Assembly (NCBI GenBank): GCA_033964015.1
Contig: CM066918.1
Coordinates: 20,543,387-20,607,386 of the forward strand
Reading direction: 5' to 3'
DNA: 64,000 bases
From: Scolanthus callimorphus
Taxonomy: Eukaryota; Cnidaria; Anthozoa; Actiniaria; Edwardsiidae
The position numbers and the translations under genes are program-made. Of this stretch, positions 35,901 to 46,717 are shown one piece after another. Within the stretch, counting starts at the first letter, position 1. Every line of letters begins with the position of its first letter. Under the pieces are notes generated by a model that was not told where the DNA came from, did no database searches, and saw only the letters and a list, made by a program, of their open reading frames with translations.

Positions 35901-38900
35901 GTCTATATCTCGGAGACAACTTGGAAGTGTAAGAAGAAAATCTGTTAAAATGTTAAGTAGAGATAGTGGGAGAGACCTGCACTTCTTACTTGTCTCCCAC
36001 TGTCCCACATTGGGTCCAAAACTCTTGCATAAATAGAAACACTGTAGTTCTTGTAAAGTTATTTCACAGTGCAAAGAAACTCCATCTCTTGCATTTTTAG
36101 TTGGAATTTGGCATATCAGAGTATGCTACCCTTGACCAGACACTTTCAGAAAATTGTTTTTGACAGTGATCATTAATGACTTGTTTAACATATTCATTGG
36201 GGTTTAGGGCCGTTTAGGGACAAACAAAATTTTGAAATTTCTAGTTCACAACATGACAACTGGATTATCCTGTCAAGAACTTCACAAATACTAGTCTAGT
36301 AGAATAACCATACGAATTGTTGAGCCTGAAATGATAACATTTTCATGGTAGTTTGACATTTCCATATTATCAATCAATACCTTGATGAAGAACTGACATT
36401 ACAAGTAAGAGCAAGTCCTCCCTAACAAGGTTGCCAACTAACGTTGAACATTTCCTACAAACAACCAAAAATGCTATCAGTATGGACTTATAACTATAGG
36501 TATTTTAGCACTAGACCCCTTGGAGTAGTAGAAGATAAAAGACACAGTGTACTCAGGGCTGGAAATTGTGTATCAGCTGCTTTGTGATTGAATTCTCCCT
36601 TTTTGCAACTAAAAATTTCTGTAACAGGCGAAACTTTTCGACCAGATTCTAAAGCTAGCATTTTTATCAAGTGTTCGTGATATATTTAAAAGTACTTTTT
36701 CATATTGCCCAATGATTCAATTTATACATACCATACAACTTGAACTAATTCACTGTCCTCTGCTATCCTTAGCACCTCTACAAGTCCATCGCACTGTTAA
36801 ATTGGAATGAACCAATAACAATAACATTTATATAGTGCCTATATCTAAATAGTTCTAAGCGCTTTACATTGTTGTAATCAAAATAAATAAATAAACCAAA
36901 TAATAAACCAAGAGAATTCAATGACACTGTGATATTCAACACAGAAAAACAATGTTATGTAATGTGTGCTTCCAGAAAATATCCATACCCCCTCCACGGA
37001 AGGGTGTTGGACAGTGACCCCCCCCCCCCCCCCCCCCCCCCAGGAAAAATACAGTATCTGTATGGAAATGATCAGGTAAATTGACTCCCCCACCCCTCTG
37101 GAATTTCCAATGCCCTTCCGTAGGGGGGGGTATGGATAATTTCTGGAACCACACAATAGGAAAACAGAACACCAACATAGAGCACATTCCCAAGTGAGTG
37201 GTGGGAATAACTGTGAAACCACCATGTTCACACGCCATAGTAGATTTTCAGCCTCTTCAAATATAAGAGGAAACAAAGTGCAAAGAATACAAAGAATATA
37301 TGTAATGACGATCTTATTAAACTCCCTTACACAATCTGAACTGAGAAACTTCAGTCTGAGCTCTTTTTGTACCCTTTGTACCTTATTATTTTCAGTATAA
37401 TACACCATGCACTTGGTATTATAATTGTTATGTACTCCTGGATGTACACTTTACATGCGGAGCTTGAAAGAGCAGTCTGCCAATGGCAAAATGACATGCC
37501 TCATTGAATATTTTCAAGGCAGTCCAAAAAGATAATGGAAAGCAAAAAGCAAAATTTTCAAACGAAAACGGATACTTTTTGCTCCGGATACGGCTATCGT
37601 CCACACTACAACTCCAAAAACCCTCACCGAAAATGGATCAATCCAAAAACGCTCTCTAGAGTGGAGCGATTTGAAAACAGAGCTGTTTGAAAACACTGTT
37701 TTCTAGTGTGGACGAGTGAAAACAATGTTCACCACAGCAAACCCAATTTTGTGGGCCGAAAGATCTAAATGTGCATGCGTTGAGCTTATTTGAGCATGTG
37801 CACTGAATGCATAAGAGCGTTTTCGTACGGATTCGCATTGTAGTGTGGACGGGCGAAAACGATAAGTGTGGATACAAATCTTTTTGAAAACGGAGCAAAA
37901 AGTATCTGTTTTTGTTTGAAAACGGTGTAATGTGGACAGGGTCTTAAAAATGGCAGGCAAAAATAACTAAATGCATTTTCACAATTAAAATGTAAAAAAA
38001 ATCACAAGTTGAAAACATTATTTAACATACTACAAACCCCTCATAAGAGGATTAAATGTAGGGGGTCAGAAGCTAGTAAGATGGGCTAGCTGGAAGCTGG
38101 CTCCTAAAGACCTTGGGGTCACCAGCGGCTTTCTTGAACAAGGTTTCAGGGAGTAAGTTCAAGTCACTGATTGTTCTTGGGTAGAATGAGATTTAGAGAG
38201 CATTCTTTGTCAACTCATCTTTGTGGAATAAAAATTAATCCCTATCTGATTGAATATGGACAGCAGTTTTCTCATATAATTTAACCATCATGCATTTGGG
38301 TCTCTGAACTTGTGACTACCCATCTAGTTTCATACACAATGTCCCCGGAAATAATAGAAGTATTTACTTTCATTCAAGTTCCATCTAGTTCATTTGGCAT
38401 GTCAAAATATAAAATGGCAGGTGAAAATTTGTTGCACCTGTCAAAAAACAAAACCTGTTCCCTGACATGTGGGTGAAAGTGCACAATGTTACTGTTTACT
38501 GTACTGTTTTGCTTATGTACAATGCTCAAAACAATGTACAATGAAGAGATTAGGACGTGTATAAACATATTGCATTTCTCTTGTCTGTACACTGCCAAAC
38601 CCCAATATTACCTACCTCATTAAGTTGTTCTCGCACCTGGTAGACATCATACAGAAAGTCCTTTCTGGTCTATAAGACAGTAAAAATACACTTTGCATTA
38701 CTGTTAGGCACACTGTAGGATAAACATCAGACCAGAGCTGCATCAAAATAATTTTCAACTGATGCCACATCCATACATTTTCTAGTGAAAATTATTATGT
38801 TTCAATTATTATAGCTCTAGCTGGATTTTCACCCCTAGTCTAAGGGTCAGACCTCTTACCATTCCTGATAAAACTATTTCTGTCACTTCTTCTGCATAAT

Positions 38901-41900
38901 CTAGCACCTCAAGGTTTTTATCTGTTAGTGTGTCCATGTTCCTCATTTTTGGGAGTAGATCTCGACGACGAAGCCAGACAAGAACCTTGATGTAATAAAA
39001 ACAGAAAATATAAATTAAGACTGACTTTGTACCTATATTGAATTTCAAGCAAAATCTGGTTACTAGAATGTATGGAACAGAAAATGACTCTAGATTTTAG
39101 TATGTTATGAAATGTTTGGATGCATGCGCTTATTTGACTAAGCCCCACAATACGAAGTCTTGATTGTTTATAGCCTACATTGCATCATGGGAGTAAATAC
39201 AAAATACGAGAACCATTGACACTGTTTTTTAGGATAAATATAGCCATACTTGTCACATTGATTTATGCCAAATGATTCTACAATACATCACAATCAGCAA
39301 TAATTTTTCCAAACCAGGAATCAATTTCATTATGTACTCAGTATGTTTTACTGAAAGCAAGGGGGTTAAACAAAGAAAGACTCTGTCTCTTGTTTGATAA
39401 TATTACTTTCATTTTGTAAAAAAAAGCATTCATCCATGAAACAGTGTATTAGACAGAGTCAACATCAAGAAAGCAATTATGAAATCCAGTACTTTGCTAA
39501 TTTTTTGTAATGCTGAGGCAGAGGAAGGCAATCAGTTACCTTTTCACTATATTCATGTCTTCTTTTGAATAAAAATGGTGACAGTATACAGTTTCTTGCA
39601 TATTGAATATGGCGCTGCTGTAATTTATCATTCATTGTCAACCACTTGTGAAATGGCATCACCACAGCTGGAAAGAATCAGATGACATACAGTGTAAGAA
39701 CACAATTAATAACATTAGTTTAAAACACAAAAAACACCTTGTCCTTCTTTTTGTGTGCATGAAATGTCTACTTCTAGTGATGTCTGTGTGGCTGTCTGCC
39801 TGTACATCTGTCTGTTTGCTTGATGTCAAACTATGTCTATCTGTATTATTGAGTCTGTCTATGCCTGCCTTCTGTATTGTCAGTCTGCCTTTCAGTATTC
39901 TGTTGCTCTCACACTTCCTATCCAAGATGGCCAAGAGCGTCAGCAGACGATGAGCAGTGAGAGCAAATATTGCCATGAGCAAATCTCACCTTTATTATGG
40001 CCAGCACATGCCTCAGCTGGGGCTGCATTTATGTTATCTTGCTGAGCTCTACAGGCACCCTCAGGCAATGATACTTGTCTTACTGGCTGAGGAGGACTTC
40101 TCTCACTAAAAGGCTAATAATGAAAATAATCTCTTCAGTTATTTTTTTCTTTAATGGTAAACCAGAAATCTCAATGAAATAGAATTAATTGCTCAATCAA
40201 AATAATACATTTTAATAACTCCTCTTACTCCTCTAGAAGAGGGTGAACTGCTCGAAATATTTAACAATAATTATTCATCGAGCCCAAATGGGCTCTGAGT
40301 CAATAGTCTATGAGGTCAAAGGCCCATGAGGTCGAAGGTTGATTTGTTTTAGTCAAATCACAGTTAGCAGGTCAATTTGTATAGCCAAAAACATTTTTAG
40401 TCTGGTCAATTGTCATTTTCTGGCTTTCAAATCCAACACTTTTCGCTACTAGTAGGCCTAATAATAGCCTAATAGTAGCTGAACCAATCAGAGTACAGCA
40501 TTGACAATAGACCACTAGCGTGATTTGACTAAAGCTGTATTAGTCAGTCATTGAAGTATGTCTCCTTGCAACTATCAAATCACATCAAGCTGTGGTTCAA
40601 TCTCCCTTTCTATCATCCTCTTTGACTTCTAACCCTAAAGCTGGACCCTCTGCCACTTCCTTTCCCTTGTGCAAGCTATGCAGGTTAGCTCCTACCATTA
40701 TAGATAATAAGTTTGATCATGAGTGTAGATCAGCCACACATCAGCTCATTGTTCCTTGTCCAAAATGTAGAACATTGCCAGGCCCGTAGCCAGAAAAAAT
40801 AATTACAGAGGCAAAGTGAGCAAGATTTCCAGAAAGAAATCGTTATACAAGTTAAACAAAACATGGAATTTTACAGAGGGAAGTGCCTCGCTCGCCTTGT
40901 GCTGTACGATTGCAGCACAAAATGGGTTACTTCTTTCTGATTTCTGACATGAACTTGCAAATCCTGGTTCAAATACCGGTACAGGATGGTTGCTATACAT
41001 ACACTCTACTCTCTGTCCCTTTTCTGAGGTTGACTTCAGACAGATGTCTGTCACATTTTTCCCATGTTCTCGCAGCATCTTATGTGTGTTTATCTCAATA
41101 CAACCCACAGAAAGTTGTGTTCTATTGCTTTAAATAATACACAGCTGACATGTTAACACTTAACTCTAGAAACCCAAGGTCACCACACACTAGCTAAATC
41201 CTGACTAATCTCCTAGGTGTGAGTCCCAACAAACTTACAATATTTTAATCCACTGATGATATCAAACATAATTTTCAATTTTTTGGGGAAGAGAAACTCA
41301 GGTACATGTGGTGGAATATGCTCTGGGCAACAAAAAATGTTATGCATTGCAAAAAAACCTTACACAACCAGCTCATCTCTTGTTTCTTTTATTATTACTT
41401 ACCAAACCATGGCGCTGTTGAAAAAATGTCTATGATTCTGCCCACTCTGGCTCATGTTTTTGTCTGCATTCCTTCTCCACAGGCTTATGTGTTCTTGAAA
41501 AAAATGTCACGACTGAGTCCAAATAAAAAAACTTGCCTATTACAAGTGAATTTAAATGGGACACAGCAGTCACTGATGGCGTTTTCCAAAATATTTTATA
41601 GACAATGCCAGTCTTCAGGTATTTCAAAGAAGTTTTGGCCTCGCGCACGATGTTGAGCACACTTGAGTTGACCGAGAAATTGAGCTCAAATTTGTTTTAG
41701 ATCTGCTGTGTTTTCCGAGATCTTGCCTAAAATGCTCCAAAAATAAAAGGAAACAAAAGCCCAATGATCGCAGTTTCTTTATAAAAACAATTTTTCAATC
41801 AAAGATCAAAGAGATTGGAGTAAAAAAAACATTTTTCAAATGGTGTCATGCTGAAAACTAGAAAGCCGTGCGTAACATTTTGTCTCCCAAACAGCGTTTT

Positions 41901-44900
41901 TCCGTTTTTGCCTATCGCGCAGGCAAATTTGCCTTTTTTTGCCTTATTTGTTTTTGCCTTTTTTTGCCTTTTCACGCATAGATTTTGCTTTGTTCTTTTT
42001 GCCTTTTTCACGCATACGTATTTTGTTTTGCCTTTTCGCACACATAAATTCCGTTTTGCCGTCTTTGCCTCTTCGTGCATTGAATTTTTGCCTTTTTTTA
42101 GCACAGAGATTTTGCCTCGCAGTTCTTGGCCTCCCTTTGCATTTTGTGCCCGTTTTGTCTTGCCGTGTTTTGGTGTCTACTGCCAGTGGTTTTCTTCACC
42201 TGTCTTCATTTTTGAAAGCCAGTTAACGTTGTCGTCTTTTTCTCTTTGTGTTTTGTTATAAAATTTATTTGAACGCTTCCTTTGTTGCTCTTTTTGTCTC
42301 TCCTTAGCTTGTAAAGAGCCGCTCGCGAGCCGTCAATTTGGGCATTTTTTATGATGTGTAGTTGTCTGAATTGTGTACCGAGCATACAACTAAATTCAAG
42401 GCAGCCTCTCACAGCAGGCAAAAAAACGGCAAAAATGGTCATGACAAGGCAAAAATGAGCGCATAAGGGCATGGCAAGGCAAAAAAGGGCACAAAAAGGC
42501 AAAGAAGTGCGCGAATAAGCGAAAAAGGGCACGAATAGGCAAAAAACAGCATAATAAGGCAAAAAAATAGCATAACAAAGCCGAGGCGGATTTTAAACGA
42601 ATGTTTGAGTGCTTACCACAATGGCTTTTAAAACGATGTTGAGCTATATTCAAGATGAGCTAATAGAAGAAGTAGAGAGTTTGAGGGAACTTGAGAACGA
42701 GATTATGAAGACACTCAATCCGAATGAGTGTTCTCTGTCTATACTATTAAATTAAAAGGCTCTATCTGCTTGCACTATACAGAAATATTGGATTGAACGC
42801 ATGTTGTTGTTTTCGATTTTCTTCAGCTTTTCCGTTCCTCTTTCTCTTGTTTTCGCGCAATTGCAAAGACCATATAGAGGAGCACAACCAATAACTACTA
42901 AAAGAGATGGAAGCAGTAACTGCGAGAGAATAAAAACCTAGAGGTTGTGAGACAAAGCAAAAATCTGCCAAAAAGGCAAACATTGCACGGGTAATTGGAA
43001 TCGGAAGCAAAAAATGCATGCAAAAAGGTATGTAGCGCAAAAAAGGCGTGTGCAAAAAAGGGTGTGCAGGGCAAAGAGGCAAAATAATGCATGAAGCAAA
43101 ACGGCAAAAAAAGGGAAAAACCGGGCAATAAGATGCGCGATGCACGAAGCAAAAAAGGGCACAAAAAGGAAAAAAACTGGGTGTTTGAGCAAATCAAGGC
43201 AAAAAAGTGCGCGATAAAACTGGACGTTTCTTGTCTTCTAACTTTAAAAAAAATTCTAACGCTACTTATCATTGTGTTTCTTCATTCCTTACATCATCTT
43301 TCTCTACAAGCAATTAATTCTGAATCAGCATTTCAAGTGCATCCTTGGTGTGTTTTTTTTTTCAGACCACAGATAATAAAAAGCACAAAAATGTTTATAT
43401 TTTAAAACATGCTCGTAAGAACACGACACCAGATTTGATCTGTTTTCACGACACCCTTTTTCTATATGAAGTTTTCGTAATCTTTAGACATTCGAAACGC
43501 GATAACAAAATTGTTTTTGGGGTGCACATTAGTTAAACATTATTTATTGCAAATTTCAGAGCTGAACAATGGTTCACTTCCGAGATATATTGCAAAACCC
43601 AGCGTTAGAATTTTTGTTACGCCGCCGTGCACAACATCGTGCGCGAGGCCTTTTAGAAAAGCATGGAGAAAGGAATGCAGGCAAAAACATCAGTCCAAAT
43701 GGGCAGAATCGTTAGACGTTTTTTTCAATGCGCACTATGGTTTGGTGGGATCCATAGTAGTACCTATAGTTTCAAATAATATTCACAACAAATTTCCAAA
43801 GTATAGATTATTAATTACATAGAATATACCGGTATAGATAGATGTTTTTTTTTTACAATTTAAGTTAAGCCCTGATGTTTTTCGACCATATATGAATAAA
43901 TTCCCTGCGAGCAGAGGCTACTTTTGATCTCCTTGCATTCTCTTTACTTTTAATGTTTTCTTGTGTTTTTCAACTATGCAAAAGTAGCCTCTGCACACAA
44001 ATGTCATTTCTCTGTCTCGCATGTGTGAGAAAATGGTGTGAGCTTGGAAAAACTGGTCGATCAAGTTTGTGCCGTGGAGCAAAAAAATCATCACTTCATC
44101 TGCTCTACAACTCACACAAAATTACTTTTTGTGGCCTTTAATGGCTCGTTTACTCAATTTAATGGCTCTAAAACGCAGCTCTGATACTCATCTTTAAGTT
44201 TCTTTTTGAGAATTCGCTGGAGATCGTTTTATTTTCTACAGAAATTTGATCAAAATGCTGTGTGTTGGTCATTCAGCAAGAAATCACTTGTGAAAGCGTG
44301 CACTGTTTTCGAAGCAAAAACACTGACGCCATTCTTGTAAAACCAGCCAAACCAGTCAAGTACGTCCACGATCCTGGACAAGGTTGTGACATTTGTGTGC
44401 AGAGGCCACTTCAAGAAGTGGCCTCTGCTAGCAGGGAAATGAATAAAGTACAGGACTTCCCAAATCTGCTCTAATCATGTCTAAATATTGATGAGTAAAA
44501 TCAATGAATTCAAAGTGGATTCACTTGAACTAAAATGAATAGCAAGTAAGTCAGAAATAAGCTAATTAACTTTAGTTTTATTGAGGAGGTCCTCTGAATT
44601 GTACCATGTTTGCAAATAAGTCTTAGCTCATCCTGAAACGCCAAACTCGAAAGTGTCACAAAGGACATCACATCTATGCTTTGACCTTGCCGCCGTTTTC
44701 ACATCTTTTCGATGCCTGGCATTTCTTCCTAGCCCAACAAAAACTATTTTTACAGTATGCAAGACTCATATATTGAATATTCCCTTATGGACTCGTACAT
44801 TTGATTTATGAAGCAACTGGTCTAGACCAGATTCCCGAAGCATTACACGTTCAATCAAGAGGTGTCATTTACGAGAGGTGTGAGAATCCGTCAGTTCTAG

Positions 44901-45195
44901 CGAGTTCTGGTGCTTGTTTTTTCCCGTGTAGAATCTACCAAATTGCTATCGAAGCAGCTTTTAGCTAAACTTGTCTCTTACCTCTGTATTCTTTCTTTCC
45001 CTCGAGGGGTTTCTCCTGTCGCTAGGCCCTTGCCCCATACTTTGTTGTGATTTCCTGTCAGGACTTGGGAAGGGAACGACAACAAAGCCCGCGCTTGCCC
45101 TCTTCGCGCGCAGCAGCGCCACGAACTCTGTTATCTTGTTGTTATTCCCACATTCAAACGTTAGGTAAAACTTAGAACCAAACCAACATAACTCA
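26204..45195 (-). CDS. TTC3: TTC3-like E3 ubiquitin ligase (TPR plus RING-H2), 17 exons
   Basis: Exons on the minus strand, 5' to 3': 44982-45195, 39990-40113, 39540-39667, 38860-38985, 38616-38669, 36732-36793, 36381-36454, 35752-35834, 35215-35308, 35065-35127, 34376-34430, 33457-33673, 32396-32527, 31809-32350, 30879-31026, 26504-26619, 26204-26302. Every junction has GT/AG and a matching phase, giving about 780 residues. The order is N-terminal region, TPR block, acidic Ser/Asp region, RING-H2. The TPR block (DHVLYGNRAQSYL, EALSDARRAICLNPGWEKGH, FRYAKAYYELGYYEKAI) closely follows vertebrate TTC3, an E3 ligase reported to ubiquitinate phospho-Akt; it is shorter here. Start codon uncertain: ATG at 45448 is a candidate. 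One base seems lost at about 35282 within the TPR. Confidence 0.85.
26657..27223 (+). mobile_element. TIR/satellite element, copy 1
   Basis: Left end atatatagacttagacattg then ctaaaagcggagctc; right end ggtgctccgc, a GC hairpin, aggagctccgctataaa. Between are diverged units related to the 128-bp satellite at 47357 (tgacgtcatgccacgtgacc, cttctcgagatattgac). It lies in the penultimate intron of the TTC3-like gene. Copy 2 is split across 47128-61142. Confidence 0.75.
27586..29693. mobile_element. 2.1-kb foldback element, arms about 0.9-1 kb
   Basis: 27586-28480 is the reverse complement of about 28690-29693, with ends TAGAGTCCTAAAGTG and its complement. The loop is about 200 bp. Arms carry recognisable mirrored blocks, for example gggaaccgatcttcttgaaa. 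A further hairpin (29487-29603) has inserted into the right arm only. Mirrored open frames (28003-28218, 29006-29284) are not genes. Located in a TTC3 intron. Confidence 0.85.
29487..29603. mobile_element. Small hairpin inserted in the foldback right arm
   Basis: ggcccgctgaatacataatt pairs with aattatgtattcattgggcc. The centre repeats tcagttcataaagttatgaa. The matching place in the left arm (near 27690) lacks it, so it arrived after the foldback was formed. Confidence 0.75.
29867..30642. mobile_element. TIR element with GCAGCCAATA ends
   Basis: gcagccaataaaacacacat near 29867 and tgtttgttatattggctgc ending at 30642, with about 45 bp of inverted similarity (accaatagactgaaata). It contains a nested short piece at 30268-30392 with taatccaggatt and tttgaacaacc motifs, related to the 23344 element. 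Confidence 0.7.
30879..31026 (-). CDS. TTC3: TTC3-like exon upstream of the RING
   Basis: Reads LFIGGALVLDLIRQFLEAHP, EMGGDDTPPPALPEVIASLP, RLKIGQEDV with donor G|GTAAGT. The pattern (PPP, then E-I-SLP--KI) just before a RING is common in RING-H2 ligases such as the RNF126 group and helps place the RING. Acceptor gcgtag|TTA. Confidence 0.8.
31343..31663. mobile_element. MITE of repeated CCCTCCC-TGGAATTTCC units
   Basis: TIRs ggctgattgcattttaaacc at 31343 and the complement ending at 31663, with ATT on both sides. The interior repeats c-ccctccc-tggaatttcca six or more times at uneven spacing. It lies in a TTC3 intron. The same motif recurs at 36975-37150 and 59390-59770. Confidence 0.8.
31809..32527 (-). 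CDS. TTC3: TTC3-like linker exons: basic then strongly acidic
   Basis: Exon 32396-32527 encodes GLHETASSLPNSKRKRLNSL (possible nuclear signal KRKR) to VGLPSM. Exon 31809-32350 (181 codons) has a globular-looking start (TYSHGRFVRLSDEE), a Cys cluster CTCGECDCDD, then poly-Asp/Ser to MGPFGPIPNPTE. Phase-1 junction ATGA|GTAAGT to TATCTT. The plus-strand His-rich open frame 31814-32104 is a shadow of the acid tract. Confidence 0.8.
32876..32906. repeat. Poly-G tract (31 G)
   Basis: Uninterrupted G run within a TTC3 intron. Length is likely unstable and poorly assembled. Confidence 0.95.
33457..35308 (-). CDS. TTC3: TTC3-like exons encoding the TPR domain
   Basis: Four exons. 35215-35308: VCERLKLRG, then after one missing A, NQYFKERKFRQASDLYSKAI. 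35065-35127: PFDHVLYGNRAQSYLNSTQY. 34376-34430: EALSDARRAICLNPGWEK. 33457-33673: GHFRYAKAYYELGYYEKAIA, then SSVVGAVAANIVSDNRGSSR. Together they make about three TPR helix pairs, a protein-interaction scaffold. The missing A is inferred because acceptor, donor and both flanking phases are correct otherwise. Confidence 0.9.
33745..33975. mobile_element. MITE of GACGAGTTTTCCGTC units in a TTC3 intron
   Basis: Repeats of gacgagttttccgtctg in both orientations and two direct copies of tctcgtcccggtttcacact fill the interval. It begins gtattcacactagaggacgg; the right end is eroded. Non-coding. Confidence 0.6.
35381..35561. mobile_element. Palindromic MITE, 181 bp
   Basis: cagccattctcagttacacg and its complement, followed inward by CGGTCG and a shared gcttgcaagcg block; TTA before and TAA after. 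In the intron between TPR exons. Next to it (35569-35665) is another fragment with gttacac motifs. Confidence 0.8.
35752..40113 (-). CDS. TTC3: TTC3-like N-terminal helical region, seven exons
   Basis: Exons encode PFSERSPPQPVRQVSLPEGA (39990-40113), AVVMPFHKWLTMNDKLQQRH (39540-39667), VLVWLRRRDLLPKMRNMDTL and LEVLDYAEEVTEIVLSGM (38860-38985), TRKDFLYDVYQVREQLNE (38616-38669), CDGLVEVLRIAEDSELVQVV (36732-36793), CSTLVGNLVREDLLLLVMSV (36381-36454), ALLHIEMTSDSRVDVVEDFE (35752-35834). All junction phases agree. Predicted mostly helical; no named domain recognised. Confidence 0.75.
36803..36895. repeat. SINE/LINE 3'-end fragment
   Basis: aacatttatatagtgcct, then agcgctttacattg and a (AAATA)n tail: a tail type frequent in marine animals. 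Too short to assign. It lies just above a TTC3 acceptor. Confidence 0.5.
36975..37150. mobile_element. TGGAATTTCC/GGGGG element with 23-bp poly-C
   Basis: Inverted ends ataccccctccacggaag and cttccgtagggggggtat; inside are a C run at 37018-37040 and cacccctctggaatttcc. Relative of 31343-31663. The long minus open frames 36878-37408 cross it and are spurious. Confidence 0.65.
37545..37946. mobile_element. GAAAACGG-repeat TIR element
   Basis: ttttcaaacgaaaacggata pairs with tatctgtttttgtttgaaaa; gaaaacg and gtgtggacg blocks recur throughout. The right end is gtgtaatgtggacaggg; the left end appears truncated. In a TTC3 intron. Confidence 0.7.
40114..41399. other. TTC3 intron, nothing else recognised
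   Basis: Part of the long first intron of the TTC3-like model. Open frames at 40592-40789 and 40803-41137 have no motif or splice support. No element boundary was identified. Confidence 0.35.
41400..43800. mobile_element. Inverted element pair enclosing a GCAAAAAGGGC array
   Basis: Minus 41405-41655 and plus 43600-43760 encode the same peptide: KECRQKHEPEWAES on the left, KECRQKHQSKWAESLDVFFN on the right, near HNIVREA. Between, 41880-42150 and 42410-43220 consist of gcaaaaaagggcacaaaaa-like units (complement on the left) at uneven spacing. This creates long Phe/Cys/Ala open frames that are artefacts. A 44-codon frame at 42620-42754 (MAFKTMLSYIQDELIEEVES) is in the centre. Superfamily unknown. 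Inside the TTC3 first intron. Confidence 0.55.
43912..43998. mobile_element. Hairpin with GCAGAGGCTACTTTTG ends
   Basis: agcagaggctacttttgatc pairs with caaaagtagcctctgc. Small MITE; a collapsed relative is at 44395-44428. Confidence 0.6.
44395..44428. repeat. Near-perfect palindrome gcagaggccacttc / gaagtggcctctgc
   Basis: 14-bp arms with a 2-bp centre, looking like the two ends of the 43912 family joined without an interior. An open frame (44262-44474) crosses it. Confidence 0.7.
44982..45195 (-). CDS. TTC3-like first mapped exon
   Basis: Reads ELCWFGSKFYLTFECGNNNK, ITEFVALLRAKRASAGFVVV, PFPSPDRKSQQ... to KNTE|GTAAGAG. Acceptor cttttacacag at 45196. The phase-0 donor matches the next exon at 40113, so I join it to the TTC3-like gene. 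It could instead belong to a separate gene. Upstream, minus 45448 starts MFAFQYFWNQSVIGCQ, with a weak possible phase-2 donor at about 45339. Confidence 0.6.
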
Positions 45196-45889
45196 CTGTG
45201 TAAAAGTCAGAGAAATACAATGAAAAGTAATGTTGGTTGGGCTTGCAATTTTGCGTAGTGTAGTGATTTTCTCTTTCACACTTCAGACACAACATCCGGG
45301 TTTTTTGTGTAAGGGGATGCTGGGTAACACAGGGTAACCGGTTCACCGGCAAATCTGCGGCAAAAGCAAAACAGTCTGCAGTTTGGGTGTAAATTTTAGC
45401 TTGACAACCGATGACGCTTTGATTCCAAAAATACTGAAACGCGAACATGAAAATCCTGCACTCAACCTAGCTAAAATAACCCTAAAAGATGAGGTCTTAT
45501 GTGCCAAGTACGCGCGAAGGAGACAGGTAACAGAAAATATACCCTGCCTTTAATGTTTGTTGTCTAATTTATCGTCTCCAGTCTCTCTAAAATTTTATTG
45601 AAGATCAAGATCACCCCTAAGAGACCACTCCCAGTGGTTTTAGCCCCTAAAAGATACGGCGATCTGCATCCCCGACCAAAAAATGTGTCGTGTGTTTTCT
45701 AACGGAATAATCCTACTTTGTACAAACAAAAAGTGCCCTGCAGTGATAGGCCTGGCAGGCAGTCACTATGTTCGAAAGAAGGCCACTTAGGTAAGCGTCA
45801 CTTGCCATCATTTGGACTGCTTCACGCAAGTAAATAATAATAATTTCGTCATTTGCGGCGCGCAGTTGCGCGCATAAATAATAAAACCT

Positions 45890-46320
45890 ATATGAATGTT
45901 GATCTAGCCTTTCTCTAATGCTTGATAAAATGCGTTTATCAAAAATAGCATAAGAAAACTGGTTGTACATATACATAGAGAACAGGATTTTATTACTCCA
46001 TTTCTGAACCAATATAAATATAGTATAAGAGAATTGGGTTGATGCATATACATACAGCAATAGGATTTGGATGGCCTGTGGGAACGGAACGCCACGGGAG
46101 GTCCTGCTCGATGCGCAGGTCTACCCTCTACCCCTCGTGGGTTTATCCATTTCCACTGTCCAGCTGTCTATGCTTCTCACTCTGACAAGTGTACTGACTA
46201 CAAGATATGTTGTGTGTGTGTCTGCCGAAAAAAAATTCGTACATGGCCTTCGAGTCCGAAAAAAAATTCTTGCACAACTTGATCCCCGGAAAAAATTCAT
46301 ACGCAAAAATATTACCGTGT
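45890..46320. repeat. Small tandem duplications
   Basis: Two diverged copies of a unit of about 80 bp (aaaactggttgtacatatac / gaattgggttgatgcatata) at 45950-46060, then three copies of gaaaaaaattc-type units at 46225-46305. Non-coding. Confidence 0.5.
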
Positions 46321-46655
46321 CCGTGTGAAACTGAGAAAAGGGACTAAAATTCAGCAAAAAGCGAGGTCAAGTGAGTGGAAGAGGGGTAATTGATTCAGTA
46401 GGATAACCCTCAACCGTCCGGACCTCAAATCGTTACCTCGCTCAAAGTATTTATACGTCGAAACAAGCGTCTGTTCTTCCATGTGGGATAGCATCCTTAA
46501 AATTCCAACAGAATATTCTCTTTTTGTAATCTTCTTTATCCTATTTATTCGATGAAGAAACGTTCAAATTGAGTTCCAAACGGTCTCAGGCTGAATTTTT
46601 TTCAGCGGCATTCATTTGTACAGCGAGAAGTAACAGTCTATTGGAAATCGTACAA

Positions 46656-46667
46656 TGCGCATGCGCA
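46656..46667. promoter_or_regulatory. NRF-1-type palindrome TGCGCATGCGCA
   Basis: Exact match to the symmetric NRF-1 consensus, which is common in metazoan housekeeping promoters. It sits between the minus-strand TTC3-like gene (start near 45.2-45.5 kb) and the plus-strand candidate gene at 46718, so a bidirectional promoter is plausible. Confidence 0.5.
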
Positions 46668-46717
46668 CAACCTGCAATCTATCTAAGAATTTCCTGCGGG
46701 AACACGAATAGAAAGCG

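Noticed and set aside
36878..37408. 176-residue minus open frame with poly-Gly
   Set aside because: Crosses a 23-bp poly-C tract and a repeat element; Gly run comes from the homopolymer.
41848..43272. Long Phe/Cys/Leu-rich open frames on both strands
   Set aside because: They are translations of the irregular GCAAAAAGGGC repeat array; several frames are open together and composition follows the repeat.
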